Source of the DNA: JBLZUR01 sp048565625
GTDB lineage: Bacteria; Pseudomonadota; Alphaproteobacteria; Sphingomonadales; Sphingomonadaceae
DNA length: 64,000 nt
Assembly (NCBI RefSeq): GCF_048565625.1
Contig: NZ_JBLZUR010000002.1
Location: 2,356,001 to 2,420,000, forward strand
Direction of reading: 5' to 3'
Shown: in pieces, positions 9,301-19,127 of the stretch
Numbering within the stretch: the first letter of the stretch is position 1
Layout: each line of letters starts with the position of its first letter
Program-made: the position numbers and the translations under genes
Notes under the pieces: generated by a model
What the model was told of the DNA's origin: nothing
The model's database searches: none
The model's input: the letters and a program-made list of their open reading frames with translations, nothing else

Positions 9301-9509
9301 CCACCGATGCTCGACCGAAACGACAAGCCGCGCAATGACTTAGCGGAACCTTTTCGGCGCGGACGAATCTCCCTCTGCAAACGGTCCCATTTTGGGGCGG
9401 AAGCAGGGTAAAAATTCCGTTACGCAGTCGCGTTAAAATCGGAACTTCGAAGCTCCTGTTCCGTCTTCGCATCAACCGGCAGGTCCGGTCTTCGCGCAAA
9501 GGGGTTCGT

Positions 9510-10097
9510 ATGACTTTCAAGGCTCTGGCCCTCGCGGCCGTCTCGCTCTTCGCCACGGCGATGCCGGCGCAGGCCGCCGTCCTGTTTCTCGATTCCGTGG
9601 TTCAGGAAGGCGAGTACTACCGCTTCAACTACAACATCCGCTTCGTCGAGGAGGAGGGCGTGGCGAACGGCTCGACCGTCTCGATCTTCGACTTCGACGG
9701 CTATGTCGCCGGCTCGGTGGCCAGCACCAATCCGCTGATCACCGCCACGACGGAGCTGACCAGCGCCGATCTGCCTTCGGTGCCGAACTTCAACGATGCG
9801 GCGGACATCACCAACCTTCGCTTCACCTACAACGGGCCGGACCTGGACCTGTCGAACCAGACCTTCACGGGCTTCAGCGCTCTGTCGCTCTACGGCAACG
9901 TCAGGCTCGACGGTTTCAGCGGCATCAGCATCAAGACGGCCGGCATCACCGCCGGCCAGACGGTCTACACCCAGGGCCCGACGGGCGTTCCGGCCGTGCC
10001 GGAAGCGTCGAGCTGGGCCATGCTCATCGCCGGCTTCGGCCTGGTCGGCGCCACCGCGCGCCGCCGCCGCCCCGCCTTCCGCGTGGCAGCGATCTGA
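9510..10097 (+). CDS. PEPxxWA-CTERM exported protein
   Basis: A 195-residue exported protein. It has an N-terminal signal peptide (MTFKALALAAVSLFATAMPAQA) and a C-terminal sorting tag of the PEPxxWA-CTERM type: PEASSWAMLIAGFGLVGAT followed by an arginine cluster. This tag is processed by exosortase systems and is common in Sphingomonadales. The mature middle part is beta-rich and has no recognised enzyme motif. Start ATG 9510 follows AAAGGGG. It is a single gene with its own 5' region, and the candidate small RNA with a strong terminator follows it. Confidence 0.88.
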   Translation: MTFKALALAAVSLFATAMPAQAAVLFLDSVVQEGEYYRFNYNIRFVEEEGVANGSTVSIFDFDGYVAGSVASTNPLITATTELTSADLPSVPNFNDAADITNLRFTYNGPDLDLSNQTFTGFSALSLYGNVRLDGFSGISIKTAGITAGQTVYTQGPTGVPAVPEASSWAMLIAGFGLVGATARRRRPAFRVAAI

Positions 10098-10144
10098 ACG
10101 GAAGGCCGCGGTTGCGTCAAATGCAACCACGTTTACCAACTCTG

Positions 10145-10240
10145 CACTTGCGCTAGACATTGCTGCAGTGCACAAGGGGCGTGCCTTTCAGGCATCCTCT
10201 CCTAAAACTTACACGGGCCGGCTCAGCCGGCCCTTTTTTT
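10145..10240 (+). ncRNA. Candidate trans-acting small RNA
   Basis: The space between the PEP-CTERM gene and the HPP gene has typical sRNA layout. A short hairpin TGCCT-TTC-AGGCA lies near 10182-10194. It is followed by an unpaired pyrimidine-rich stretch TCCTCTCCT, complementary to a Shine-Dalgarno sequence, and then by a very strong intrinsic terminator. No convincing reading frame spans it. The 5' end is a guess; CTTGCG and TGCACA boxes upstream are weak promoter candidates. It could instead be only the 3' UTR of the preceding gene. Confidence 0.4.
10215..10240 (+). terminator. Rho-independent terminator
   Basis: A perfect GC-rich hairpin, GGGCCGG-CTCAG-CCGGCCC, followed directly by seven T residues. 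It ends the candidate small RNA or the transcript of the PEP-CTERM gene. Confidence 0.9.
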
Positions 10241-10378
10241 ATGCGGTGAACGGGTGCATACCCTGACCGCTGCGGTCCAAAGAGACCATACGCGGGAAAG
10301 AATGCCTCCGGTTCAAACCGGGCTTCCAGGGCCGCAGCACCCTTGCCTCTCCTCCGGAACTTGGCCGATAGGCGCGAA

Positions 10379-11056
10379 ATGCGTGCGCTGTTCGCCCCGA
10401 TCCTTGCCGGCGCCACCCTGCGCGACCGCCTGTTCGCCTGCGCCGGCGCGTTGTTCGGCATCCTCGTCACCGGCGTGATCGGTACGCTCGTCCTGGGCAG
10501 CGCCGCTTTGCCCTGGCTCGCCGCACCGATGGGCGCCGCCGCCGTCCTCGTCTTCGCAGCACCCGCGAGCCCCTTGGCCCAGCCCTGGCCGGTGATCGGC
10601 GGCAATACGCTGTCCGCGCTGACCGGCGTCCTCGCCGCGCGCCTCATCCCCGATCCGCATCTCGCCGCCGCCGTCGCAGTCGCCGCCGCGATCCTCGTCA
10701 TGTCGCTCACCCGCTCGCTCCACCCGCCGGGCGGCGCCTCGGCCTTGTCGGCGGTGATCGGCGGGGAGGCGGTGCGCGCCGCCGGCTTCGGCTTCGCGCT
10801 CCTTCCCATCGGCCTGAACGCGGTGGTCCTGGCGCTCTGCGGCGTCCTCTTCCACCGCCTCTCCGGCCACAGCTACCCGCACCGCCCCGCCCCCGCTCCC
10901 GGCCCGCCGATCGCCGAGGACATCGACCGCGCGCTCGCCGAGACCGGCGAAAGCTTCGACATCTCCCACGAGGATCTCGAAGCCCTCTTCGCCCGCGCCG
11001 CCCGCCACGCGGCCGAGCGCCGGAAGTCCATCGACAGACGCAAGCGGCTCCTTTAG
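10379..11056 (+). CDS. HPP family integral membrane protein
   Basis: A 225-residue protein with four or five membrane helices and the family signature SLHPPGGASAL near residue 117. HPP proteins are small membrane proteins; some from plastids and cyanobacteria are linked to nitrite transport, but the substrate here is not known. The cytosolic C-terminal tail (about residues 170-225) is charged and helical. ATG 10379 is chosen over an upstream TTG at 10343 because AGG lies 7 bases upstream and the first helix begins soon after. It ends just before the TPP riboswitch, so it belongs to a separate unit from thiC. Confidence 0.83.
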   Translation: MRALFAPILAGATLRDRLFACAGALFGILVTGVIGTLVLGSAALPWLAAPMGAAAVLVFAAPASPLAQPWPVIGGNTLSALTGVLAARLIPDPHLAAAVAVAAAILVMSLTRSLHPPGGASALSAVIGGEAVRAAGFGFALLPIGLNAVVLALCGVLFHRLSGHSYPHRPAPAPGPPIAEDIDRALAETGESFDISHEDLEALFARAARHAAERRKSIDRRKRLL

Positions 11057-11067
11057 ACTCCACCCAT

Positions 11068-11158
11068 CCCCGGGGGAGCGCTGATCCGCGCTTGAGAGGG
11101 AGGCTGGAGCCTCCGACCCGCTGAACCTGATCCGGTTGACACCGGCGTAGGGAGGGAG
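11068..11158 (+). promoter_or_regulatory. TPP riboswitch (thi-box) upstream of thiC
   Basis: Matches the thiamin-pyrophosphate aptamer core: a CTTGAGAGGGAGG segment, then ACCCGCTGAACCTGATCCGG, a GTTGACACCGGCG arm and the closing TAGGGAGGGAG. It sits 39 bases before the thiC start. High TPP should reduce thiC expression, most likely by hiding the GGAG ribosome site at 11185-11188, since no separate terminator with a T-run is seen. Confidence 0.96.
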
Positions 11159-11196
11159 CGGCCGAAACGCTCTCCTTCCGTATTGGAGTGAAGACG

Positions 11197-13134
<1,938 letters not shown>

Positions 13135-13258
13135 CAAAGCGGTTTACTTTGAGGATTTTGCCTGCTCACCTACTACTAGGTTGGAACTAACTCTCCCATA
13201 CTTGGGGATTTCTACTTCATTCATTGACAGATTAAGCGTTGTGAGGGAGTGATGAGCA

Positions 13259-14086
13259 ATGCGCCTACCTAGACTCTGGCTAGTCTCGGCCGGTGTATTC
13301 GTTTTCTTGACGCTTATGCTCGTTCTTCTACTCTGGCTAAGTGTCTCTCATGCATTTCTGAAAACCTGCTCAGAAGGTGTTTCGCCAAGTGTGCTTGAGA
13401 ATTGTCGTACAGATCGAACTTACGGATCGGAACAAGCTACACTCCTGATTTCCATATTTAGTGGTTCAGTGTCGGCCGTAGGCACAATCGCCCTTTTAGT
13501 AACTATATATTTTACGTCGAGAGCGACGGATGCCGCGGTGGAAGCCGCGCATTCCGCGAAGTTGGCAATAGGTCTAGCACGCGACTCGATGAACTTGGAG
13601 TTGCGACCCTATATCGCCGTCGAAACTGTGAACATGAGACATGTTCTCGACGCTCAGGGGCGTGTTGTAGAACGCTGGCTACAGATCGAGTGGGAGAACG
13701 TCGGTAACACGCCAGCAACCCACTTGATGGTGACGGCAAACTGCCTGGTGTCGGACGGGTCTCTGCCGGATGATTTTGCCTTTCCTGAGCGGCCCGGGCG
13801 GAATGAAGGGGGAGCTCTAGGAAGAGAGAAAAAGGTTTGGTCTAACGCACCCTCCATTCCACTCAACGAGTGGCAACTCGTACTGGACGGAAAAAAGGTA
13901 CTACATCTGTGGGGCATCGCTCGGTATCAAGGAAGCACTTCCACAGAACGTTTCGAAACTAAATACTATGTAACTATAACACTCTGGAATTCTCAAGAAG
14001 CCGATGATCCTGGAATTAATTTTACTACCTGGATTGGCGCCATGTTCAATGAGTACATCACATTGACACCGACACTCACAAGCTGA
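13259..14086 (+). CDS. Two-helix membrane protein of unknown family, intact copy
   Basis: A 275-residue protein with a first membrane helix at about residues 7-30 and a second at about 65-88 (SGSVSAVGTIALLVTIYFTS). A short helical linker (RATDAAVEAAHSAKLAIGLA) and a C-terminal beta-rich domain follow. The latter begins LRPYIAVETVNMRHV and contains WENVGNTPATHLMV. The layout and the NxGxxPA motif match the broken gene at 6783-7638. The DNA is clearly more A/T-rich than the neighbouring genes, which suggests horizontal transfer. ATG 13259 follows GAGGGAG. No neighbour on the same strand suggests a role. Function unknown; the fold could be an Ig-like sensor domain facing the cytoplasm. Confidence 0.72.
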   Translation: MRLPRLWLVSAGVFVFLTLMLVLLLWLSVSHAFLKTCSEGVSPSVLENCRTDRTYGSEQATLLISIFSGSVSAVGTIALLVTIYFTSRATDAAVEAAHSAKLAIGLARDSMNLELRPYIAVETVNMRHVLDAQGRVVERWLQIEWENVGNTPATHLMVTANCLVSDGSLPDDFAFPERPGRNEGGALGREKKVWSNAPSIPLNEWQLVLDGKKVLHLWGIARYQGSTSTERFETKYYVTITLWNSQEADDPGINFTTWIGAMFNEYITLTPTLTS

Positions 14087-14197
14087 ACATCGTTTGTCTT
14101 GTGCATGGAACATACTGTGCGGAAGGATTCCAGAGCTGTGCCAACCTATCCGTCCATCACATACTGCCATGCCACATTCCGCCTGCTGGCCGCGCCA

Positions 14198-14481
14198 CTA
14201 CACCGCCTCATCCCAGTAGACGGTCCAATCCGGCAGCGCCGCCTTCACCACCCGCGCGATCGCCAACCCTCCGCGACAACAGCGCGAGTCGAAGCTTTAG
14301 TCTCCGTCCCAGATGCGGTTCTGTTCGTACCACTCGCTCCACGCATGCAGCCACTGCCGCAGTGCCGCACCAATCGCAAATCGTCCAACTCAGCCATGAG
14401 ATCGTCTCGATCCCGGATCGGCTCGCAACTGTGGTCCGCCATGATCTTGACGAACCCGTCCGCCGCAAAGTCTCCCGTCAT
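14198..14481 (-). pseudogene. Degenerate small hypothetical gene (frameshift plus stop)
   Basis: Three in-line pieces form one gene of about 94 codons. The start is ATG 14481, overlapping the stop of the upstream gene as ATGA; it reads GFVKIMADHSCEPIRDRDDL. A frame change near 14375 leads to ALRQWLHAWSEWYEQNRIW. A TAA at 14297-14299 interrupts it, after which the same frame continues FDSRCCRGGLAIARVVKAAL and ends TVYWDEAV at 14198. The continuity of protein-like sequence across the breaks is why I call it a decayed gene. Family unknown. Confidence 0.5.
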
Positions 14482-14714
14482 TTCCGTAGCCATCGCGCTT
14501 CGGGCTCGGCCAGCCATTGCTTGCCGTCCTTGTCGCTGCTCCACGGATTGGTCAGCGACCAGCGCTTCTGCGGCGTGGCGTCGCCGTCCACCTTGTCGTG
14601 CAGCGACTGTCGAGTCGCCCGCCGCTGCCGCCGCGACGCGCGTTGCTTCCATTCCTTGTCGGACTCCGCCGTGGTGTAGCCGATAACCGGCGTCTTCTTA
14701 CGGCTACGGCTCAC
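14478..14714 (-). CDS. Small basic hypothetical protein (78 aa)
   Basis: A lysine/arginine-rich protein starting VSRSRKKTPVIGYTTAES and ending EPEARWLRK, with a tryptophan-containing NPWSSDKDGKQWL motif near its end. I have a sense of similar small proteins recurring in alphaproteobacterial genomes, but I do not know a function. GTG 14714 is preferred because GGAGG lies just upstream; an in-frame ATG at 14726 is possible. It overlaps the start of the degenerate gene downstream by four bases, so the pair was once translationally coupled. Confidence 0.5.
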   Translation of the reverse strand: MSRSRKKTPVIGYTTAESDKEWKQRASRRQRRATRQSLHDKVDGDATPQKRWSLTNPWSSDKDGKQWLAEPEARWLRK

Positions 14715-14816
14715 CTGCTCCTCCATCGCCGTGCGATGCTGAGCACAGCCGCGTAAAGTAACCGATCGCAGATACGCGCTCAATCCTGACGAACCGGTCC
14801 GCTACGAAGTCCGTCA

Positions 14817-15104
14817 TCAAAGCCACCGCTCCAAATTCATCGACTTGTGCAGCATCCGCTGCACCACCACCCCATTATCGAAGACATCGTACAGGTTGTA
14901 ATGACTGCCATGCGGCAGGCTGCGGATCGGCGGCCGCACCTCGTCATGCATCGAACCGATGGGCGAAAACTCCGCAATCAACGCCAGCGCGCCGTCGAAC
15001 CCGCGCACATAGGCCTCGGCCGTATCCTCGCCGAACTGTTCAATGCCGTATGCCAGAATGCCGTCGAGATCGGCATCCGCCGCCTCGCTCAACTGCACCG
15101 GCAT
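14817..15104 (-). CDS. parE: Type II toxin of the RelE/ParE superfamily
   Basis: A 95-residue protein with the ParE fold signature: the start VQLSEAADADLDGILAYGIE (a helix with the DL-DI pattern), the central RPPIRSLPHGSHYNLYDVFD and the end VVVQRMLHKSMNLERWL. Members poison DNA gyrase or, in the RelE branch, cut mRNA; the parD partner points to the former. The start codon overlaps the antitoxin stop (TGATG), giving the usual antitoxin-first coupled operon. Complete and apparently active. Confidence 0.88.
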   Translation of the reverse strand: MPVQLSEAADADLDGILAYGIEQFGEDTAEAYVRGFDGALALIAEFSPIGSMHDEVRPPIRSLPHGSHYNLYDVFDNGVVVQRMLHKSMNLERWL

Positions 15105-15343
15105 CACCCCGCGCGACGCTTGCGGGCGTCTGCGATGATGTCCTCGATCGATCGCTTCGAAATCCCCGAAGCGCGCCCCTCGTCGATCGCCGCCTGCAGG
15201 CGCGCCAGCTTCTCCGCCTGTTCCTGGTCCCGCCGCACCAGATCGCGCACATAGTCGCTGGTGCTGCTGTACCGGCCCTCCGCCACGCGGGCTTCGGCCC
15301 AGCGCTTGAGCTGTTCGGGGATGGAAATGTTCATCTGTGCCAT
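15104..15343 (-). CDS. parD: Type II antitoxin, ParD/CopG ribbon-helix-helix family
   Basis: A 79-residue antitoxin. The N-terminal part MNISIPEQLKRWAEARV is the DNA-binding ribbon-helix-helix, and YSSTSDYVRDLVRRDQEQ is the typical ParD segment. The C-terminal part (ISKRSIEDIIADARKRRAG) is the toxin-wrapping tail. ATG 15343 is chosen because AAGG precedes it; an earlier ATG at 15355 and a later one at 15334 are in frame. The operon promoter should lie in the 100-base gap towards 15446, where a LexA-type site also sits. ParD proteins normally repress their own promoter. Confidence 0.9.
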   Translation of the reverse strand: MAQMNISIPEQLKRWAEARVAEGRYSSTSDYVRDLVRRDQEQAEKLARLQAAIDEGRASGISKRSIEDIIADARKRRAG

Positions 15344-15394
15344 ACGCGCCTTCATACAATTCTGCGCTAAACTTGTCGATCTCTCCGCTCCCAA

Positions 15395-15409
15395 GTTCCA
15401 CATTTGTTC
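15395..15409 (+). promoter_or_regulatory. Candidate LexA (SOS) box, GTTC-N7-GTTC
   Basis: The sequence GTTC-CACATTT-GTTC fits the direct-repeat operator of alphaproteobacterial LexA. It lies between the divergent parD (start 15343) and the gene at 15446, well placed to control either. A single match to an eight-base pattern can arise by chance, so this is a prediction. Confidence 0.45.
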
Positions 15410-15445
15410 TGTCCTACACGCCCGAAATCTGATCCACCCTGCCGG

Positions 15446-16357
15446 ATGAGCAGGTCCAGACCCCCGAAGCGGTCGCGTCGCCGCAAGGCCGCCCGCCCCG
15501 CGCGCGCATCCACCCCCGCCGCCAGCGCGCCCCCGCCCGCGCACCCCACGCCGCCGCCCGACGCGCCAACATCCTTCCCCATGCCCGACTTCGATCCCGT
15601 CCCCGTCCGCGCCCGCCATGACGGCTGGACGCCCGAGCGGCAGGTCGCCTTCATCGAGGCTTTGGGCGAAAGCGGCTGCGTCGATCACGCCTGCGCGGCG
15701 GTCGGCATGTCCTCCGCCTCGGCCTATGCGCTCCGCCGCCGCGTCGATGCGCAGAGCTTCCGCGTCGCCTGGGAGTTCGCGCTCGACTATGCCGTGCGCC
15801 GCCTGTCGGATGCCGCGTTCAGCCGCGCGCTCCACGGCGTCTCAAGACCCATCTTCTACAAGGGCGAGCAGATCGGCGAGCGGCGTCACTATGACGAGCG
15901 GCTCACCATGTTCATCCTGCGCTACCGCGATCCGGTCCGCTACGGCGCCTGGCTAGACAAGATGGCGTCCGAACGCCACCCGGACGGCGCGGCGCTCGGC
16001 CTCGCCCGCGCGGTGGATCGCGTCGCCGACGATGCCTGGGCCGATGAACTTGGGGAAAAGCGGCGCAGCGATCACCCGCCTTTGCCCTTCACCCATGTCG
16101 AAGGCTCGAAGAACGCCGACCTCGCCCTCCGCCTCGTCCCCGATGAGCCGGAGCCGCCTGCACCCGAGCCGGATCGCGAGGCGGTGGATGCGGACGGCAT
16201 TCCCCTCTACGATCCTGACGGCCGCAAACGCACCCGGCAGGAGCGCTGGGAGATCGGCCAAGCGGAAGAGGCGGCCACGCGCGCAACGATCATCGCAAAG
16301 CTGGACGAGCTTCAGGCGCGGCGGGACGCAGCAGCAGCGATTCCCGGCCTGACGTAG
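15446..16357 (+). CDS. Helix-turn-helix hypothetical protein
   Basis: A 303-residue protein. A basic, proline-rich N-terminus (about 50 residues) is followed by a helix-turn-helix-like region near residues 56-95 (DGWTPERQVAFIEALGESG, then SSASAYALRRR). Similar segments occur in terminase-small-subunit-like and sphingomonad hypothetical proteins. The middle part has FSRALHGVSRPIFYKGEQIG. The C-terminus is charged and helical. ATG 15446 fits the coding bias; an upstream TTG-type extension to 15404 would overlap the putative LexA box. The promoter stretch resembles that at 21497-21540. DNA binding is inferred, the function unknown. Confidence 0.65.
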   Translation: MSRSRPPKRSRRRKAARPARASTPAASAPPPAHPTPPPDAPTSFPMPDFDPVPVRARHDGWTPERQVAFIEALGESGCVDHACAAVGMSSASAYALRRRVDAQSFRVAWEFALDYAVRRLSDAAFSRALHGVSRPIFYKGEQIGERRHYDERLTMFILRYRDPVRYGAWLDKMASERHPDGAALGLARAVDRVADDAWADELGEKRRSDHPPLPFTHVEGSKNADLALRLVPDEPEPPAPEPDREAVDADGIPLYDPDGRKRTRQERWEIGQAEEAATRATIIAKLDELQARRDAAAAIPGLT

Positions 16358-16399
16358 CGCAAACTTGGCAAACTTCCGCGCGGGCGAAGGCCCTTCCGG

Positions 16400-16804
16400 C
16401 TACCGTCCGCGCCAGTAATCGAACGCCGCCTGCTGCACCCGCCGGACCAGCGCAGCCGCTTGCGGACCTTCCCAAGGGCCCTTGTGCCCCAGCGCCTCGG
16501 CATGGCCGCCCGCCCACCAGCCTTGTCCCGGCAGGCGGTCGCTTTCGCGCACCACCAGCACGGCCAGCTCCGGCTCCCCCGCCGCCCGCCCCTCGGCATC
16601 GATCCGGTCGAGCGTCTTCATCAGTTGGCGCATCTTCGGTCGGGTAAAGCGCAGCCCGATCTGCCCGAGCAGCCCGGAATAACTCACTGTCTCCCCCGCC
16701 CGCGCCGCCGCGATCAGCAGCGCGCGGACATGCGCCACATCCCCGATCCGCGCCGCCGCATCCGCCGGCGCATCGTCCAGCCACTCGGCAAGCGTCTTGT
16801 CCAT
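16400..16804 (-). CDS. Conserved hypothetical protein (134 aa)
   Basis: A soluble protein starting MDKTLAEWLDDAPADAAARI, with a central SYSGLLGQIGLRFTRPKMRQ and a later part containing RESDRLPGQGWWAGGHAEAL. The RLPG-GWW pattern and the preceding helical part suggest a nucleic-acid- or nucleotide-related domain. I know homologues only as hypothetical, sometimes dubiously labelled ribose-phosphate pyrophosphokinase. No proper Shine-Dalgarno is seen before ATG 16804 (the sequence there is pyrimidine-rich), so leaderless or weak translation is possible. It ends 43 bases from the convergent gene at 15446-16357. Confidence 0.62.
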   Translation of the reverse strand: MDKTLAEWLDDAPADAAARIGDVAHVRALLIAAARAGETVSYSGLLGQIGLRFTRPKMRQLMKTLDRIDAEGRAAGEPELAVLVVRESDRLPGQGWWAGGHAEALGHKGPWEGPQAAALVRRVQQAAFDYWRGR

Positions 16805-16871
16805 GAAAGGAGGTTAGCGAAACATGACACGGCAGCAAACGTGCCTCGCACCGCTCGCAAACAGCACCCGT

Positions 16872-16932
16872 GCTCCTGCGAAAGCAGGAGCCTCGGCGAA
16901 CCGCGGGGAACGGCTCCTGCTTCCGCAGGAGC
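16872..16932 (+). repeat. Inverted pair of short palindromes (REP-like)
   Basis: Two hairpins with the same stem, GCTCCTGC-GAAA-GCAGGAGC (16872-16891) and GCTCCTGC-TTCC-GCAGGAGC (16913-16932), separated by 21 bases in the gap between two minus-strand genes. The loops are near-complementary, so the two halves can also pair with each other into one long cruciform. This resembles dispersed intergenic palindromic repeats. Confidence 0.75.
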
Positions 16933-16949
16933 ACAGGAGGCGCTTGTCG

Positions 16950-17996
16950 CTAAGCCGCCGCCCGAACCCGCCCGTACGGCTCCAATCCCGCCTCGAACTG
17001 ATCGCAGCACCGCGCCCAGTCGTAACCCTGCGCCAGCGTCACGCACGCCGCCCGATCGCCCTGCAGCGCCAACAGGATCGCCGCCGACAGGTCATGGCTC
17101 ACCGCGCCGATCCGCCGTCCATCCGCATCGGTCGCCAGCTCGCCCAGAATGTCGAGCGGCCCCGGCACCGGATATCCGGCGACCGGCGTGCCGCAGGCCA
17201 TCGCCTCGATCATCACCAGCCCGAACGTGTCGGTGCGGCTGGGAAACACCAGCACGTCCGCCCCGGCATAGGCCCCCGCCAGCCGCGCGCCCGACAACGC
17301 GCCGAGGAAGCGCGCCTGCGGGAACCGCCGGGCCAAGGCCTCGCGCGCCGGTCCGTCGCCGACCACGACCTTGGTTCCCGGCGCGTCGGCGGCCAGGAAC
17401 GCCTCGATGTTCTTCTCCACCGCCACCCGGCCGACGTAAAGTTGGATCGGCGCGGCGAGCGCCGCCATCTCGGGCAACGGCGGCGCGTCGGGCGTGAACT
17501 GCGCCAGATCGACGCCCCGCGACCAGCGGTGCGTCCGGACGATGCCTCGCCCGCGCAGCTCCGCCTCCAGCGTAGCCGTCGCGGCGAAGGTCCGCGCCGC
17601 CGGCCGATGAAACCGCACCAAGGCCGGCCAGAACAGCCCCGCCGGCAACCGCGTCCGCGCCGCCAGATAATCGGCGAACCGCGTGTGGAAGGATGTCGTG
17701 AACGGCCGCCCGTTGTCGAGGCACCAGCGCCGCGCCGCCCAGCCGAGCGGCCCTTCGGTGACGATATGCACCGCCTCCGGCCCGAACGCGCTCAGCCGCC
17801 GCGCCACCTTGCCGCGTGCGCCCAGCGCCAGCCGGATCTCCGGATAGCTCGGGCAGGGGATCGTCGCGAAGCCGTCGGGCGTGACGGTCTCGACCTCATG
17901 CCCCCGCGCCCGCAGCATCTCGACAGTGCGGGTCAGCGTGCGCACGACCCCGTTGAGCTGCGGCGCCCAGGCGTCGGAGACGATCGCGATCCGCAT
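16950..17996 (-). CDS. Glycosyltransferase family 4 (mannosyltransferase-like)
   Basis: A 348-residue cytosolic or membrane-associated GT-B enzyme. The N-terminal domain starts MRIAIVSDAWAPQLNGVVRT with a typical acceptor-side loop. The donor-binding domain contains YVGRVAVEKNIEAFL, VVVGDGPAREAL, and the EX7E-like segment FPSRTDTFGLVMIEAMACGT. The closest recognisable group is the MgtA/GtfB-like sugar transferases that mannosylate lipids. Its stop lies only four bases from the stop-side gene order of the phosphoesterase upstream (18000), so the two form an operon, suggesting a shared role in lipid or envelope glycoconjugates. Confidence 0.88.
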   Translation of the reverse strand: MRIAIVSDAWAPQLNGVVRTLTRTVEMLRARGHEVETVTPDGFATIPCPSYPEIRLALGARGKVARRLSAFGPEAVHIVTEGPLGWAARRWCLDNGRPFTTSFHTRFADYLAARTRLPAGLFWPALVRFHRPAARTFAATATLEAELRGRGIVRTHRWSRGVDLAQFTPDAPPLPEMAALAAPIQLYVGRVAVEKNIEAFLAADAPGTKVVVGDGPAREALARRFPQARFLGALSGARLAGAYAGADVLVFPSRTDTFGLVMIEAMACGTPVAGYPVPGPLDILGELATDADGRRIGAVSHDLSAAILLALQGDRAACVTLAQGYDWARCCDQFEAGLEPYGRVRAAA

Positions 17997-17999
17997 GGA

Positions 18000-18926
18000 T
18001 CAGGCCGCTACCGCCGCCATGCGCTTCCGGGCGAACTGCTCCGTCGCCTCTTCGCGCTTCTTCGTCGCCCAGTCGATGATCTCCATCCGACCGTCGAACT
18101 GCTCGACCAGAGCGGTGCAGCTCTCCACCCAATCGCCGTCATTGTAATAGGTGATGCCGCCGAACTCGCGGATCTCGGCGGTGTGGATATGGCCGCAGAC
18201 CACCCCGTCCACGCCCCGCTCCACCGCGGCATGGGCCACCGCTTCCTCGAAGCGGCAGATGAAGTTCACCGCGTTCTTGACCCGCGCCTTCAGGAACGCG
18301 GCGAGCGACCAATAGGGCAGACCGAACTTGCGCCGCACCCAGTTCACGAAGCGGTTGCTCTTCAGCAGGAGCTCGTAGGCGCTGTCCCCCAGGAAGGCGA
18401 GCCAACGGGCATAGAGCACCACGCCGTCGAAGATGTCGCCGTGCAGGACCAGCAGCTTGCGGCCGTCGGCCGTCTCGTGGATCACCTCGGGCCACATCTC
18501 GATGCCGCCGAAATTCAGACCGACATAGTCGCGGAACATCTCGTCATGGTTGCCGGGGACGTAGACGACGCGAGTGCCGTTCTTCACCTGCTTCAGGATG
18601 CAGCGGATGACCTCATTATGCTTCTGCGGCCAGTACCAGCCCTTCCTGAGTTGCCAGCCATCGACGATGTCGCCGACCAGATACAGCGTCTCGCAGTCGT
18701 GGGAGCGGAGGAAGTCGAGCAGCAGCTCCGCATTGCAGCCCGGCGTGCCGAGATGGACGTCGGAGATCCAGATGGTACGCAGCTTGGTCCGCTCCCGTTC
18801 CGGCTCGGCCTCATGGCCGTCGTCATGGAACCAGTCCGGCAGCATGGGCGTCATCGCCTTGCGGCCGCGCGCCGGGATCGGATCGTGGCGTGCCGTGACC
18901 GGTGCCTTGGCGAGAGTAGCCATCAT
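18000..18926 (-). CDS. UDP-2,3-diacylglucosamine diphosphatase-like metallophosphoesterase
   Basis: A 308-residue calcineurin-like phosphoesterase. Metal ligands are visible: SDVHLG near residue 56, GDIVDGW near 85, GNHDE near 125, HGD near 160 and GHIHTAEI near 245. This set matches the LpxH-like family that cleaves the pyrophosphate of UDP-diacylglucosamine or related lipids. It is longer than E. coli LpxH (240 residues) because of a 45-residue N-terminal tail and an insertion around YELLLKSNRFVNWVRRKFG. Whether it is the true LpxH is uncertain. It forms an operon with the glycosyltransferase downstream. ATG 18923 is an alternative start. Confidence 0.85.
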   Translation of the reverse strand: MMATLAKAPVTARHDPIPARGRKAMTPMLPDWFHDDGHEAEPERERTKLRTIWISDVHLGTPGCNAELLLDFLRSHDCETLYLVGDIVDGWQLRKGWYWPQKHNEVIRCILKQVKNGTRVVYVPGNHDEMFRDYVGLNFGGIEMWPEVIHETADGRKLLVLHGDIFDGVVLYARWLAFLGDSAYELLLKSNRFVNWVRRKFGLPYWSLAAFLKARVKNAVNFICRFEEAVAHAAVERGVDGVVCGHIHTAEIREFGGITYYNDGDWVESCTALVEQFDGRMEIIDWATKKREEATEQFARKRMAAVAA

Positions 18927-19127
18927 TGCGTGCTCCGCTTCCGTTTTGTTCTGGTTCGGTTAACAGGAAGCAGCGACGGCGCGGTTGCAGTCATGCGAAC
19001 GCGGCATGTCCGCGCCGCGACAATTACAAGTCAGTTCTCCTTCGATTTTGCTTCAACAACTGTCGCCGCGCTGAAACATTTACCCGCCAATAGGCTCTGT
19101 GACGTTGATGTTACGGAGTTAATCGGA

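Noticed and set aside
18948..18962. GTTC-N7-GTTA upstream of the phosphoesterase gene
   Set aside because: The second half-site deviates from the LexA pattern and the gene is not a typical SOS target.
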